From Lycium barbarum (taxonomy: Eukaryota > Streptophyta > Magnoliopsida > Solanales > Solanaceae): a DNA stretch of 64,000 bases. The position numbers and the translations under genes are program-made. The number at the start of each line of letters is the position of its first letter. Positions within the stretch are counted from its first letter, which is position 1. This document shows, piece after piece, positions 11,531 to 23,129 of this stretch. The notes under the pieces were generated by a model. It made no database searches. It was not told the origin of the DNA and was given only the letters and a program-made list of their open reading frames with translations. The stretch is taken from the NCBI RefSeq assembly GCF_019175385.1, contig NC_083342.1, forward strand, positions 116,746,376-116,810,375, written 5' to 3'.

Positions 11531-12400
11531 ATGTTTTGATGATGATTGTCAAACCGCGGAGAACCAGAGCAAGACCTGATCTTCTATCTATTCTCTCTGT
11601 ACACCTTGTTGTCAACAGTTATAGCCGTAAAGCTGCAACTGATCACTGTGTGCAAGGACAGCAGTGCTGCAGCGGACTAAAGGTCAAACATAAAGATGAG
11701 TTGTCTCCATCTCACTTCTCATGTTTCCCTAGTATATAAGCAACATGTTACAAGGTCTTATGTGAGCCTTGAAACCTAATTCCACCATATTTAAGATCAG
11801 CCGACACAAGGTTCTTCAAGTGCCTCCAAGTGCAAAGCTACAACAAACTGTAGGACCTGCTCCCTACAAGTGACGATGTTTTAGGTCTTTAAGTTTGTTG
11901 AGTCTTTGTCTTTTGTTCTATACGTTGTAAACCTACTCTTCTCTAAAGGAAGTTGTTTTGTAGGTATTCTGAATTCTCAAAAGTTGCTTGTAGGAAGTTT
12001 ATCTTTACAAGTTTTTGAGTAGTACACCTGTCTAGAGATAGTCAAGTTGCATTAGTTGGTTTGGTTAGAGGTAGTCAAACTTTGTTGAGTGGTTGGCTAG
12101 AGTTAGTCAAGAGTGTGTAGCTTACAATAGGGTTATTGTAAGGGTGAGGGATTAAGAGGTTAATTCCTAGACTGCAAGAGGTTGTAATCTGAAAGTTACT
12201 CAGTTAGTGCAGTTGAAATCCTATGTGGTAGGCTATGGTTCTTAATCCCTTGAGCAACGAGATTTTTCACGGTAATATCCTGTCTATTTACTTACTGCAC
12301 TGCATAAGGGAACTGGTAGATAACCAGGTCCCTCATATACTGTTTGGTGGACTCATAGCCTACATCAATATCAAATCAATTGAATTGGGTTCTTTGTATA
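11530..12400 (+). mobile_element. Probable SIRE-type copia LTR remnant
   Basis: The stretch resembles the long LTRs of SIRE/Maximus copia elements of nightshades: GATGATGATTGTCAAAC near the start, repeated GGTTAGAGGTAGTCAA and GGCTAGAGTTAGTCAA words, then TTAATCCCTTGAGC and TTTACTTACTGCACTGCATA near the end. No matching second LTR, primer site or coding region was found, so it would be a fragment or solo LTR. Lineage is from memory of the family pattern, not a search. Confidence 0.4.
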
Positions 12401-12501
12401 ACAACTTTCTCGATCTTTTTTATTTATTTTTAAAAATCTTATGTCGTTGTATATTATAAATATCCATTATATTAAGCTTTTACATGGGGCTTTAATGTAA
12501 C

Positions 12502-12811
12502 TGTTAGAGCGGAAATGATAAAAACACAGTAATTAACGTGATTCGGATTGGTATGATCTTAGTCCACGGAGAACGGCCGACACTTTTTTTAATATCAAGG
12601 GAGAAAGTAAGTTACAAGATTGAATACTCTTAGGTTTTATGTTCTGTCTACTTAATAAATCCTAGCTAGCATGTATTTATACTACTAGGTCTAGTCCTTT
12701 CCTAGAAAGGATCTAAATCCCAGTAACACTCGAAAACCAACAAAGAAAAAAGCTTTCTTTATTTCTTTCCGCTTTTGAGTAGGAATTGGCTTGAATATAT
12801 TCTCAACTTCA
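12502..12811 (-). repeat. 3' LTR of the minus-strand copia element
   Basis: 310 bases, TGTTAGAGCGG... to ...CTCAACTTCA on the plus strand (TG...CA). It shares with the block at 20736-20875 the words CAGTAATTAACGTG, CCTAGTCCACGG-like, GAACGGCC, and GAGAAAGTAAGTTACAAG through GGTTTTATGTTC. On its inner side lies the polypurine tract. The outside flank is GTAAC (12497-12501), but no partner is found because the other LTR is incomplete. Confidence 0.85.
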
Positions 12812-12849
12812 CAATCTCCACCTTGAGATGAATTTCGAGCTTCTATATG

Positions 12850-15800
12850 AACATCATTCAGTCCAATGTCTCTAAGCCTACGTGAGCTAACTCCGTGTAG
12901 GAAACAAGAGACACTAACCGAAATCTTGTACATACTAGTAGCTCTACCTTACCCTACGTTTCTCCATCCTGACGTATCAGTTGATGCGAACTCCTGCCAA
13001 ATTCATAAATTGACTGAACTTGACAAGAGAAACCACCTTGGTCAACATATCTGTTGCGTTGTCTTTTGTGTCAACCTTCAAGACCTTAACTATGTCTTAC
13101 TCAACAACATCACGAATAAAATGGAATATGATATCAATATGTTTGGTGCGATCATGAAATCTTTGATTTTTTATCAAGTGAATAACACTTTGGCTATCAC
13201 ATTTTAGAGTTGATTCATGTTAAACCCTACTCAATTCTGACACAAACCCTTTCAACTATATAACCTCATTTACTGCTTCCGTTGGTGCCATATATTTAGC
13301 TTTTGTTGTGGACAAAGCAACTATAGACTAGAGAGTTGCCTTCCAACTTATGGCACTACCTGCAAGAGTAAAGATATAGCCCGTTTTTTATCTCCTTCTA
13401 TCAAGATCACTTACAAAATCAAAATCCACATAACCAAGGACCGAGAAGCCTTCATTTCTCATCCTATAAAAAGTTAGACCAACATTCGAAGAACCTTTAA
13501 GATATCTCAATATCCACTTCATTGTTTCCTAGTGTGTCTTACCCGAATTAGACATGAGTCGACTTACCACACACACCGCTTGAGCAATATCAGGCCGAGT
13601 GCAAACCATAGCATACATAATGCTTCTAACTGCACTAGAATAAGGAAATTTTGACATGTGAAATATTGTGTTAATAGTAACGTAACGGGTTTACATTTAT
13701 TCATGCCAGACCTCTGAACTACCTTCTCAATATATATTTTCTGTGAGAGATGTACCTCATCATTCTTCCTGTGAATCTTCATTCCAACGATTTTTTTAGC
13801 TTCACTTAAATCTTTTATGTCAAACTCCTTACTTAGCAGTTTCTTCAAATCATTTATCTCTGTCATATTATTGGCAGCAATAAGCATATCATCAACATAT
13901 AAAAGTAAATAAATATTTGAATTACCAGATATCGTCATGTGATACACGCAGCTATCAAATGCACTTCTCGAGAAACCTTTAGTAATCATGAATGCATCAA
14001 ATCTCTTGTATCATTGTCGTGTCGATTGTTTCAAACCATACAAAGATTTCTTCAATTGACAAACTTGGTCTTCTTTTTATTTAATAAGGAAACCCTCGGA
14101 CTGATTCATGAAGATCACCTCTTCAAGTTCACCATGTAAGAATGTAGTCTTGACATCAAGCTGATGAAGCTTCAAGTCATAATGGGCAACCAAAGCTAGT
14201 AACAAACAATTGAGCTATGCTTCACGATTGGTGAGAAAATCTCATTGTAGTCGATTCCCTCCTTTTGACAAAAGCCTTAGCAACCAATCTCGCTTTGTAT
14301 CTAGCATCTTCTACACCCGGGATGCCATCCTTTTTTCTGAAGACCCATTTGCAACCAACAGTTCTCTTCCCCTTTAGTAGACTCACCAAATCCCATGTCT
14401 GGTTTTTGTACAAAGACTCCATCTCTTCGGTCATGGCTAAATGCCATTGATCAGTTTCGCCACACATAGTAGCTTCGGTATAGCTTGACGGTTCCAGTTC
14501 CTTTATTTTCTCTTTTGCAGTAGCTAATACATATGCTACAAGATTAGCTTACGAAGGCTGAGGATAATATTTTGGATTAGGCTTCGGAGTTCGTTTGTAC
14601 CTTCCAGTAGCTATACTGTATGGTTCACCTTCAGGTACTACTGTGTGAGATTTTTCATTATCTGACTCCACCCGAGTCACTTGATCCTCCTGTTCGGTGA
14701 GTTTCACATTTTCCTCCATCGTTTCTGTTGTAAAAAAATTTTGTCCTGCAAATTCAATAGAATTCTTTCCAGGATCAAGCATGGAGGCCTTATCAAAAGC
14801 AACATCTCTACTGATTACAAATTTAAGTGAATCTAAACTACATATTCTATATCCTTTTACCCCTTCAGCATATCCCATAAATAAACATTTTCGAGCTCTA
14901 GATTCTAGTTTTTCATCACTTTATTGATAATATGCCGCACATCCAAAGATTCTTAAGTATGAGTAATCAGACAGTTTACCTGACCATACCTCATTTGGAG
15001 TCTTGAAGTCAATCGCTGATGCTGGAGAATGATTAACAACATAACAAGCAATGTTTACTGCTTCCACTCTGAACTCCTTAGGCACCTTGTCATTAGAGAG
15101 CATACATCGTGCTTTCTCAAGAAGAGTGTGGTTCATCCTTTCAGCTACTCCATTCTGTTGTGTTTTATGCCTAACTGTTCTATGTCTCAATATACCATGA
15201 ATCTTGCAGAAATTGTTAAACTCTTCATTGCAAAACTCCAAGCCATTATCTGTTTAAAGACACTTAATCTTTCTGTCACACCGATTTTCAATTAATGTTT
15301 TCCAACTTTGAAATTCTCAAAGATATCACTTTTAGCCTTTAAGAAGTATACCCAAACCTTGCGTGAAAAATCATCAATGAAAGTAAGAAGATGCCTCTTT
15401 CCATCCTTGGATGGAACCTATAAATCTGAATGAATATAGTCAAGTACCCCCTTCGATTTTGTGCTTACCCGTGCTAAAGCTGACTCGTTTCTGCTTTCCA
15501 AGGACACATGCTCACAAAAATCAAGTGTACTAATCTTCTCACCTTTCAAAAGGTTTCCGCTGCTCAAAATTGCCAACTCTCTCTCACTCATGTGACCTAA
15601 TCTCATATGTCATATCTTAGCCTTGTCATCATCTGATATTGTGATGTTGCAGCATTCGCAGTACCTAGAATGGTGCTGCCCATAAGTACATAAAGACCAC
15701 CCTCCGGTTTGGCCTTTAACATGACCAGAGAACCCTTGGTTACCTTGTAGATTCCACCTTCACCCGCATGCTTATATCCGAGCTTATCAAGAGTGCCAAG

Positions 15801-16030
15801 AGAGATCAGATTCTTTTTCATATCAGGAACATGTCGAACATTAGACAATGTTCTTATGATGTCGTCATGACACCGTATACGGGCTGAACCAATGCTTGAT
15901 ATTTCACATACTGCATCGTTACCCATAAGTATAGTCCCACTCGTTTGCTTGTAGCTAGTAAGCCAATCTTTTCTAAAGCACATGTGAAAGGCACAAGCTG
16001 AATCTAAAATCCACTTGTGTGTCTGAATGT
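12850..16030 (-). pseudogene. Copia pol remnant (protease, integrase, reverse transcriptase, RNase H)
   Basis: Pieces in order on the minus strand: protease near 16010-15985 with an ILDSACAFHM block (DSA where active elements usually have DSG or DST); pre-integrase at 15606-15418; integrase core at 15241-14921 with the TQQNGVAERMNHTLLE block; reverse transcriptase start at 14467-14222 (KWVFRKKDG, ARYKARLVAK); the YVDDMLIAAN catalytic block in 13989-13564; and RNase H at about 13400-13030. In RNase H the usual TEAEY block reads TKAKYMAP, losing both glutamates. Stops and frame slips separate nearly every block. Confidence 0.85.
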
Positions 16031-16079
16031 CATATATTGAAGCAGTTAGCACATAATCTTCTCCAGATGTCTGAGCTAC

Positions 16080-19000
16080 CAGAACCGTAGATGCACCAGC
16101 TGTTGTTTTGTCAATCTTCTTATTCGGGCAATCCCTCTTAAAGTGACCCTTTTGAGGACAACCCCGACATTCAGCATCCTTCCTACTCACCCTTTTCCTA
16201 GACTTTGACCTAGCTATTGATTGGCCTTTCCCTCTTTGGCTCGACCGACCTCTAACCGTCAAACCCTCACCATGGTCCTCTTTCTCACCATTGTTGATAT
16301 GGTTTCTTAATCCATCTGAATTCAATGCATGTCTTACCATCTGTAACGTGACCACCTCCTTATTGTACATCATTGAATTAACTACGTCTTTGTACGCCAG
16401 TGATAATGAAAACAGTAAAGTGCATGCTAGCTCTTTATCTCCCACTTTAATATCAACATGAGTAATATTCATAGCCAATTTATTAAAAGCATCAAGATGA
16501 TCTTGTAAAGTTATACCTATCTTCATCTTGAAGGTGTGTAAACGCTGCCTTAACATCATTCTAGTTGTTACTGATTTCTTCTGGTAGAGATCTTCAAGTT
16601 TCTTCCACAAACTCGTTGTTGTTTTATCAGTTCTAACTTCACATAACACACTTCTGATAAGGATAATTGAATTGCGTTAAACGCATCCATCTCAATCTTC
16701 TGCTTCTCGGCCTCTTTTCGTATTTTCGGGATACAAGTCGTCCAAAGCATAGATTGATCCTTCTCTCCGTAACAACGCCATGATCTTAATCTTCCAGATA
16801 TTGAAGTTATTACTTCGCTGTTGACACCCAATTTTGCCCCTCCTTTATTCTAATTCATTTCCTTGAGCTTCTAAGTTATTAATAAATCAATATCTTATTT
16901 TTACCCTTACTTTATTATAATTTCTACTACTATATTAATATTGTTAAGTATTAATATGTCGTACATCGCTACTTACTTATTATGTATAACTTAGGTAATA
17001 TTTTTACTCTATTATTACTTTGCTCATATTTTATATATTAACGTTAATTATGGAATTTATTATTATCGTTATTATTATTGTTATTACTACATAATATATT
17101 TGATCTAATTTAGAAGCCCAAAATATTAATTCAGTCCGTGGTTAACTTTGAAAAACATATGGGCTAAGGCCTAATTCGGCCAGCCCAACACAAAAGGAGC
17201 AGCCCACATCCCTTAACAATTTACCCAACAATTTCAGCTCAGTCCATATTTTTCCTACCCGACCAGCCCAAATAATTACCCACTACCCGACCAGCCCAAA
17301 TAATTATCCACTACCCGGCCCAATCTTTTCATTTCATCTTCCAACCCTAAAGGAAAAGAGCAGCCGCACATGATCAGCTCTTCTCCCTCTCTCTTCACGC
17401 CTTCCCTGTCTCTTTCCTCTCTTCCATCTTCCATTTTTGTGATGAAGCTTCACTCTCTTTCTCTGCCTACACGATTTACCTCGCCATTTTGGTGAAAACC
17501 TTTACTTTAAAAAGACGTCCCTTTGACCACAGCAATGGCATCCCACGCCTCTCCTCTCTCCCTTCCATTTGTGGACGACTGCCATACCCCCTTTTGATTT
17601 ATAGGTCGTGTATGGCCATTTCGGGCAAAAGATATTATGGATTTTGTTTTCTTCACAGGGAATCAACGGTAATACGCTGACTCCTTTTGGCTTCTTCTTC
17701 ATTTTTCATTTTTGACTTTATCCTAGACAAGATTCGGATGTGAAATCGAATTTAACCTATTTCAATTCAAATTATCGAGCCATATCATCAATTTGAAAAC
17801 CCATGACACCCTTTTTACATTTTTCGATTTTTTAATTTTGAATACCCAAAACCCTAGCCTTTTACCTATAAATATGATCTTAAGTCATAGCCGAAAGGGG
17901 GGACTGAATTTTGAAAAAAAAAAAAAGGAAACGAATCTCCACTCTCTGTTTTTCTTTTTATCGAGTTCGATCCATCGGGAAAAAAAAAGATCCTTAGCAT
18001 TTTTTTTAATTGGCATTCTAAACTTTAAGATTGCTAAAAACATCTCGTTCTGTCTCGATGAGCTTTAGCCGCGACTAAGATATTCGGTTTACCCAATTTT
18101 AGTTTCGAAATCATTCGTCGTATTCGAGAATAGATTCGAGACCCGACGCCCCATTTCGCTGTACACAAAACAGGTCAATAACTCTCCTTCTCCTTTTTGC
18201 TTCAGTTCTGTTCGTTGCATTTGATTTGTTAGTTTGTTTTATGTAGATTCCAGAATGTTAGTTAAGGTTTAGTTATCTAATTTCAATAGGAATATGAGTT
18301 AGTCTTAGTTTCGTTTCGATTTTATGTGAATGCATATATCTTGTGTGCCTCTATTGAGTTTATTTCTCTTTTCATCGAACTTGCGAAGTATGAACCATTT
18401 ACAGCTGTGTTACGCTGTTTATTAAAAAAAATGAATTAGTTTAGGAGGATTAATTCAAAGTAAGGGCTAAGTTTTATTTGAATCATATCTTCAAAGACTC
18501 TCTCCTCTTCGGTTTTTTTTTTTTTTTAAATATTTTAGTTTCTATAGTTTTTCTTAACATCTTCATTTTTGTTTTTGCGGGTTTTGTTGTCACTTCATAC
18601 TATCAATCAATTTCTTGACTCTGTTTTATATGTATTTAAGTCCAAGTATGAGTTAGTTAATTAAATTCAGGATTGCTTCAGTTTTGTTTGGGTTGTTGGT
18701 GATATTTGTTTATGTTCTTTCCCTCTTTTAGTAACTATATGCATAAATTGATTTGGGTCATTGGTTCTGTGCCTATCTAACAAGTTAGTTAGTAAACTCA
18801 TTTAAGATATTCTTATTTAAAATGACCAAAACATGTTAACATGATTTCATAAGATCTAGCTTTTCTTTCAGCGATTGTTAATTTGTGTTCAGATTTCAAT
18901 ATATGTTAAGTTGGCCTGCTGTCTCTTGTTTTCCACCTCGTTACATAAGGTTATCATTCATCAATAATCATCTAATGGGCAGATTTGCCTTGTCAAATAA

Positions 19001-20697
19001 GGATTAACAAATCCGTCTTGCATCCTTGTATCGTCTACTGCCCTTCCCCGAGACTGTCTATAGAAACTTTCAAAGGATTTTTCTACTGGTTTCCTCTTTT
19101 ATTTTATTTATAGATAGCATATGATACGTTGAGAAACTCGAACATGATTTGGCTTAACTATTTTCTTTCTTCTAGATCCCCTGTATTAATTTCGCCGCTA
19201 CTGTTGCATCTTTGTAATGCCTTACCTGTGGTTGAATTGGCTACCGTGTGGTATATGTTGCTGTCTCTATTTGGTTTCTTTATATCTGGTCGCTACATTC
19301 CAGTCCCTTTTCTTTATTTCCTCTTTTATTCTCTCGAACGCGATGTGTTGATTATATGTGTGTTCCTAATTCTTTATCTTTGTTTTTTTTTTACATGTAC
19401 ACTTTGGGAGCAAATGGAGTCTTTGTAAAAGACTCTCACTGTCCAAGCAAGTCCCGCCGTGAGACTTTGACGACATCGACTACTATTGCATTCCATCTCG
19501 TGTTTAAACCCATGACCGTTTCAAAATTTAACAGTCACAATTCTTGATTTCAGGAGGCCTATACAAATGGCTTCTTACCTTTCTGTTTTAGCCTTTTAAT
19601 TATTTATTAGCCTTATCTAAACCTGTTGTGTTAAATAGTTTAGTTGATCCACAGTCTGCTCACATAGTATCATATTTAAGGTTAAAATGTAGTTTATGTA
19701 GCTGAACCAGTTAGAGGAGTTAACTATATCACCGATTCAATATAATACATACTTGTTTTAGCTTCTTCTTCTTAGGTTCGAAGGATTTTATTTGAGGTGT
19801 TTGGTCCAGGAGATATGAAGCCGTTTTCAAAGTGCACGCTTTTGTTTTTTGGGGGTCTAACTTGGCATGCTGGACAACTTTAATGAAGTTTAAATGAATA
19901 ATTCAACACGGAAGTTGGTTTTCTACACAAAACAAGATTTTAAAGTATTCATCACTTTGCTCTGCATTCTTGATTCTTGAATCAAAGGATAAAATTATTT
20001 AAACTCCGCATCACATTTTTTATAACGTCAAATGGACTTAAATGTAAAGTTAGTCACGGCTTTCACTTTTAGCTACTAATTCCCTCTTGTTTTATAATTA
20101 ACCAATTAATTTATACATTATTACATCACTTTAGCCCTTTTTCAAAACTTGAAATATGTACTTGTTAAAACAACATTGGCATAGTCTATATTGAACTAAT
20201 AAATCTTTCATAAACCCCACTTTTGAATAGTATTTAGAGCCTTCTTTCATACATATTATTATACTTTTCTACAAGTCTTATTCTTAATAACATTATTTTC
20301 CTCTAAAACCTTAGCAACACTTAAAAGATATTTTCTTAAATATTATAAAATATTATATCTACATTCTTAGCCTAATTAAATTTGAGTCCGATCGGATTAA
20401 CCATTATTAATGGAACTTAGAAGATGCCTAATACCTTCCCTCTAGGTTAGTTGAACCAGTACCTAGAATCTTTTGGTTTCGTAGACTTTAAAATAAAATC
20501 AACTTTAGATAATTACTTTAATTAACTTTAGGTGCCCTAATTCACCGTAAAATAATTAGGTGGCGACTCCCTGAACTTTAAATAACCCCGAAATTACCGG
20601 GATGTTGTAAACTATTTTGACTCCGATTAAAATAGGGTATAACATTCGCCCATCAAAATTCGCTACCTCAAACTTCATACATGCCATAGTCTCCTCA
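16080..20697 (-). pseudogene. Copia gag remnant, split by a solo LTR
   Basis: The first codons lie at 20697-20645 (start ATG 20697-20695, followed by a KFEVANFDGR-like block typical of copia gag). The continuation SNNFNIWKIK resumes at 16813, on the other side of the 3.8 kb solo LTR. The body, about 16650-16080, holds the gag helical domain (LWKKLEDLY, LHTFKMKIG) and a zinc knuckle of the form C-x2-C-x4-H-x4-C (CRGCPQKGHFKRDC) near 16135-16175. A frame change near 16650 separates N-terminal and main parts. Confidence 0.82.
16819..20644. mobile_element. Solo LTR, 3.8 kb, nested in copia gag
   Basis: Starts TGTTGACACCCAATTTTGCC and ends AATAGGGTATAACA (TG...CA). The perfect 5-base duplication TTCGC flanks it at 16814-16818 and 20645-20649, and the interrupted gag frame rejoins across it. 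There is no coding region inside; the longest frames are about 100 codons and look random. Length and lack of internal region indicate a solo LTR of a gypsy-type element with very long LTRs (Tekay/Del-like is a guess). The near-terminal text GGTGGCGACTCCCTGAAC (20561-20580) is also typical of LTR ends in this family. Confidence 0.88.
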
Positions 20698-20735
20698 TCT
20701 CCTAGATCTCACGACCTGTAGGCTCTAATACCAAT

Positions 20736-20875
20736 TGTTAAAGAAATGATGAAAATACAGTAATTAACGTGGTTCGGATCGATGTGATCCTAGTCCACGG
20801 GGAACGGCCGGCGCTTTTATTAGTATTAAAGGAGAAAGTAAGTTACAAGATTGAATACTCTTAGGTTTTATGTTC
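20736..20875 (-). repeat. 5' LTR of the copia element, only R/U5 side recognisable
   Basis: TGTTAAAGAAATGATG onward matches the outer 140 bases of the 12502-12811 LTR, ending with GGTTTTATGTTC. Beyond 20875 the two sequences stop matching except for a short ATTTATACTAC word near 20929-20939. Either the U3 part is truncated or replaced, or this LTR came from a related element with different U3. Confidence 0.75.
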
Positions 20876-21150
20876 AGTAGAGTTCAAAATAGGGATACAC
20901 CTTCGGATCAATTTTGGAGCCTTTTGTTGATTTATACTACAAATATATGGGGAAGAAAAGTTCTTCAAAGAACTTTAGCAAGAATCGGGCTTCTGTTTCT
21001 GATTTTGAACATTCCAATTTCAAAAAATTCTGATATGGATAATTTTGAATCTGAAGATTCTGATTTCGAGATTCTGATATGGATAATTTTGATTCTGAAT
21101 CTGTTAGATCGAATTCATGCATTGGATGATGAATGCAGTTTTGAGTTTTA
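20876..21150. repeat. Short direct repeats of a TTCTGATATGGATAATTTTG unit
   Basis: The unit ATTCTGATATGGATAATTTTGA appears at about 21027-21048 and 21070-21091, each followed by TTCTGAATCTG-like text. The region directly follows the broken 5' LTR of the copia element and may be a diverged U3 or part of the GTATAC-rich element to its right. No gene is supported. Confidence 0.4.
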
Positions 21151-21157
21151 TACACCT

Positions 21158-21745
21158 AATGTATACATATGTTTGGGTTCTTGTTTTTTTATCGATGTTG
21201 TATTTTGTATACATATATTGTATACACCTTCTGGATTTTTTTTTCGGGTTGTTATAGTCACCTAATGTATACATCTGTTTGGTTATTGTTTTTTTATTGA
21301 ATCTGTACAAAACATATATTGTATACACCTTTTGGTTATATAAACGAAATGTATACACATGCTGGGTTTTATTGCATCTGCTTTGTATACATATCGTATA
21401 CACCTTCTGATTTGGATACATATGGTTGTGCACCTAATAAATTGAACTCGTTTTTCTAAATTATAAAAGAATACATCAATTACATGTATACATCAAGTAT
21501 TTTCTTCGTACGACTACATGTATACATAAACTATTCTTGAAAAAGGAAAAAAAAACTTATTTTTTATTTTATACATCAAATGTATACATAAACTATTATC
21601 TATAATCAAATACATGTTACTTCACAATATATGTCAGAATGTATACATGATACTTCATAGTATACATCAATATGTATACATGGTACTTGATCACAATATA
21701 CATATCAGAATGTATACATGAATCTCAGAATGTATACATGGTACT
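21158..21745. repeat. Tract rich in ATGTATACAT palindromes
   Basis: The palindrome GTATAC, usually as TGTATACAT, recurs about 18 times in under 600 bases with irregular spacing, first linked to ACACCTTCTG-type spacers and later to ACTTCATA/GTACTT spacers. Open frames here only encode runs of Val-Tyr-Thr or Met-Tyr-Thr from the repeat. Some units can pair with neighbours, so strand symmetry is expected. It is likely the end of an unrecognised AT-rich transposon. Confidence 0.6.
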
Positions 21746-22269
21746 TCATAATATATCATGATAGATTTTCGATTTTGATCGGAGAAATTTAAGAATATGG
21801 AAGAAAAGAGAGTGAAAAAATGAATGAGATATACACAGTAATGGAGAGATGGAAGAAATAAGAGAGAGAAACATTGAAGAGATTTCTTTACTAGAATTTT
21901 CTATTTGTCGGGTTCCTGGATCCCTAATTTTAGGGATATCACGTAACAAAATAAAGGGAAAAAATTTGTATCCCTAATTTTAAGGATACAATTACTTGAA
22001 ATAAGGAAAAAGAAAGATATGCTCCCTTATTTTTGCTCACGCAAACTGCAAATTCGGCTACATAGTACCAATAATTTTAGGCCTAATTTTTGCTAAAGAC
22101 TGTTGGGTTAAAAAAATGTCAATCTTATCTAGAATTTGTAGCTATATGTCAATTTCCCAAAATAAAATATGCAAACATACAAATTGGGATACAATTTTCC
22201 ATTGGTTGAGGCTGGTAACTTGTAAACAGCCCTGGGCTGCCTGGCTTACCCGAGGTGTCGTAGTAGAAC

Positions 22270-22752
22270 GGACAATTTGTATGATTGTTCTTATTCGGGG
22301 GTGGTCTTTAATTTTTGTCCCTAAAATTGGTGATCTTTAATTTTTGTCCTTCCCAAAACCTCTTGGTTCCGGGTGAATCCCCACTTAGTCAAAAAAAAAA
22401 AAAAATTAAAATCGCAAGGTAAGATTTTGATACGCAAGGCAAAGTAAGGCAGAGTTTAGAGTTTGTGGCCAAACTCTGCCTGATCAGATAGAGTTAGAGT
22501 TTTGCTTTCAGGCATGAGGCAAACTCTACCTTAAGGTAAAGGTTTGCATTAAGGCAAAAATATATATATATATATATATATATTTGCAAAACTCTGCCTT
22601 AAGACCTAACTTTTGCTACGAAACTCTGCCTTGTGATTCTTTTTTTTTTTTTACTGAGTCGGAGTTTGACCCCAAATCTCATGGTATTAGACGAAAGACA
22701 AAAATTAAATACCAACGCCTTTGAAGGACAATCTGCACAAAAAAAATGTATT
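22270..22752. mobile_element. Foldback element, copy FB2 (CTCTGCC core)
   Basis: Left arm GGACAATTTGTATGATTG, then GGTGGTCTTTAATTTTTG and GATCTTTAATTTTTGTCC; right arm inverted, ending GAAGGACAATCTGCAC. The core is built from AAACTCTGCCTTAAG words and a (TA)n run. A 5-base direct repeat AGAAC lies at 22265-22269 and 22753-22757, a likely target duplication. The next copy, FB3, begins within about 20 bases. Confidence 0.7.
22560..22583. repeat. (TA)n microsatellite
   Basis: About 12 TA dinucleotides inside the core of foldback copy FB2. Confidence 0.9.
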
Positions 22753-22770
22753 AGAACAAGAAAAATGCCC

Positions 22771-23052
22771 TTTTTTTGCGCGGATCGCCCTTCATTTGGG
22801 GTGCTCTTTAATTTTTGTCCTTCAAATTGGTGGTCTTTAAGTTTTGCCCTTTGCCTAATCCCCCGAGGTTGTGGGTTCGAACCCCAGCTCAGTAAAAAAA
22901 AGAAGGCAGAATTTGCATGGACAAAATTCTGCTTTGGAAAATTCTGCCTTGCGAAATTTTTTTTTAGCGAAGGGCAAAAGTTAAAAACCACCAATTTGAG
23001 GGGCAAACATTAAAGACCACCCCCAGTGAAGGACAATCTTGCAAATTGCCTG
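22771..23052. mobile_element. Foldback element, copy FB3 (short, 282 bases)
   Basis: Arms carry TTTGCGCGGATCGCCCTTCA, GGTGGTCTTTAAGTTTTGCC and GGGTTCGAACCCC; the right arm has GGGCAAACATTAAAGACC, CCAGTGAAGGACAATC and ends AAATTGCCTG. The core is only about 60 bases with paired TTCTGCCTT / AATTCTGC words. This is the most compact copy and shows which parts are common to the family. Confidence 0.7.
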
Positions 23053-23129
23053 ATAAATGTAGTGGAATAGCCCAATGGTCACAATAAAATATGGGCCCAA
23101 TGCAAATTAGCAGGCTGCTCTTTAATTAA

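Larger units (their letters stand above)
12502..20875 (-). mobile_element. Decayed Ty1/copia element (Tork/Tnt1-like), split by a solo LTR
   Basis: Read on the minus strand the order is partial 5' LTR (20875-20736), primer-binding site, gag, protease, integrase, reverse transcriptase, RNase H, polypurine tract AAGGTGGAGATTG (near 12813-12827) and 3' LTR (12811-12502). Protease-integrase-reverse transcriptase order is the copia arrangement. The primer site next to the 5' LTR reads TGGTATTAGAGCC, one change from the usual initiator-Met tRNA complement. Gag is interrupted by the 3.8 kb insertion at 16819-20644. Many stops and frame slips show it is long dead. Confidence 0.88.

Noticed and set aside
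17489..19547. Open frames of 60-99 codons in the second solo LTR
   Set aside because: T-rich LTR sequence; hydrophobic Phe/Leu runs are a composition effect.
21104..21433. Open frame with repeated Val-Tyr-Thr
   Set aside because: It is the GTATAC palindrome array read as protein.
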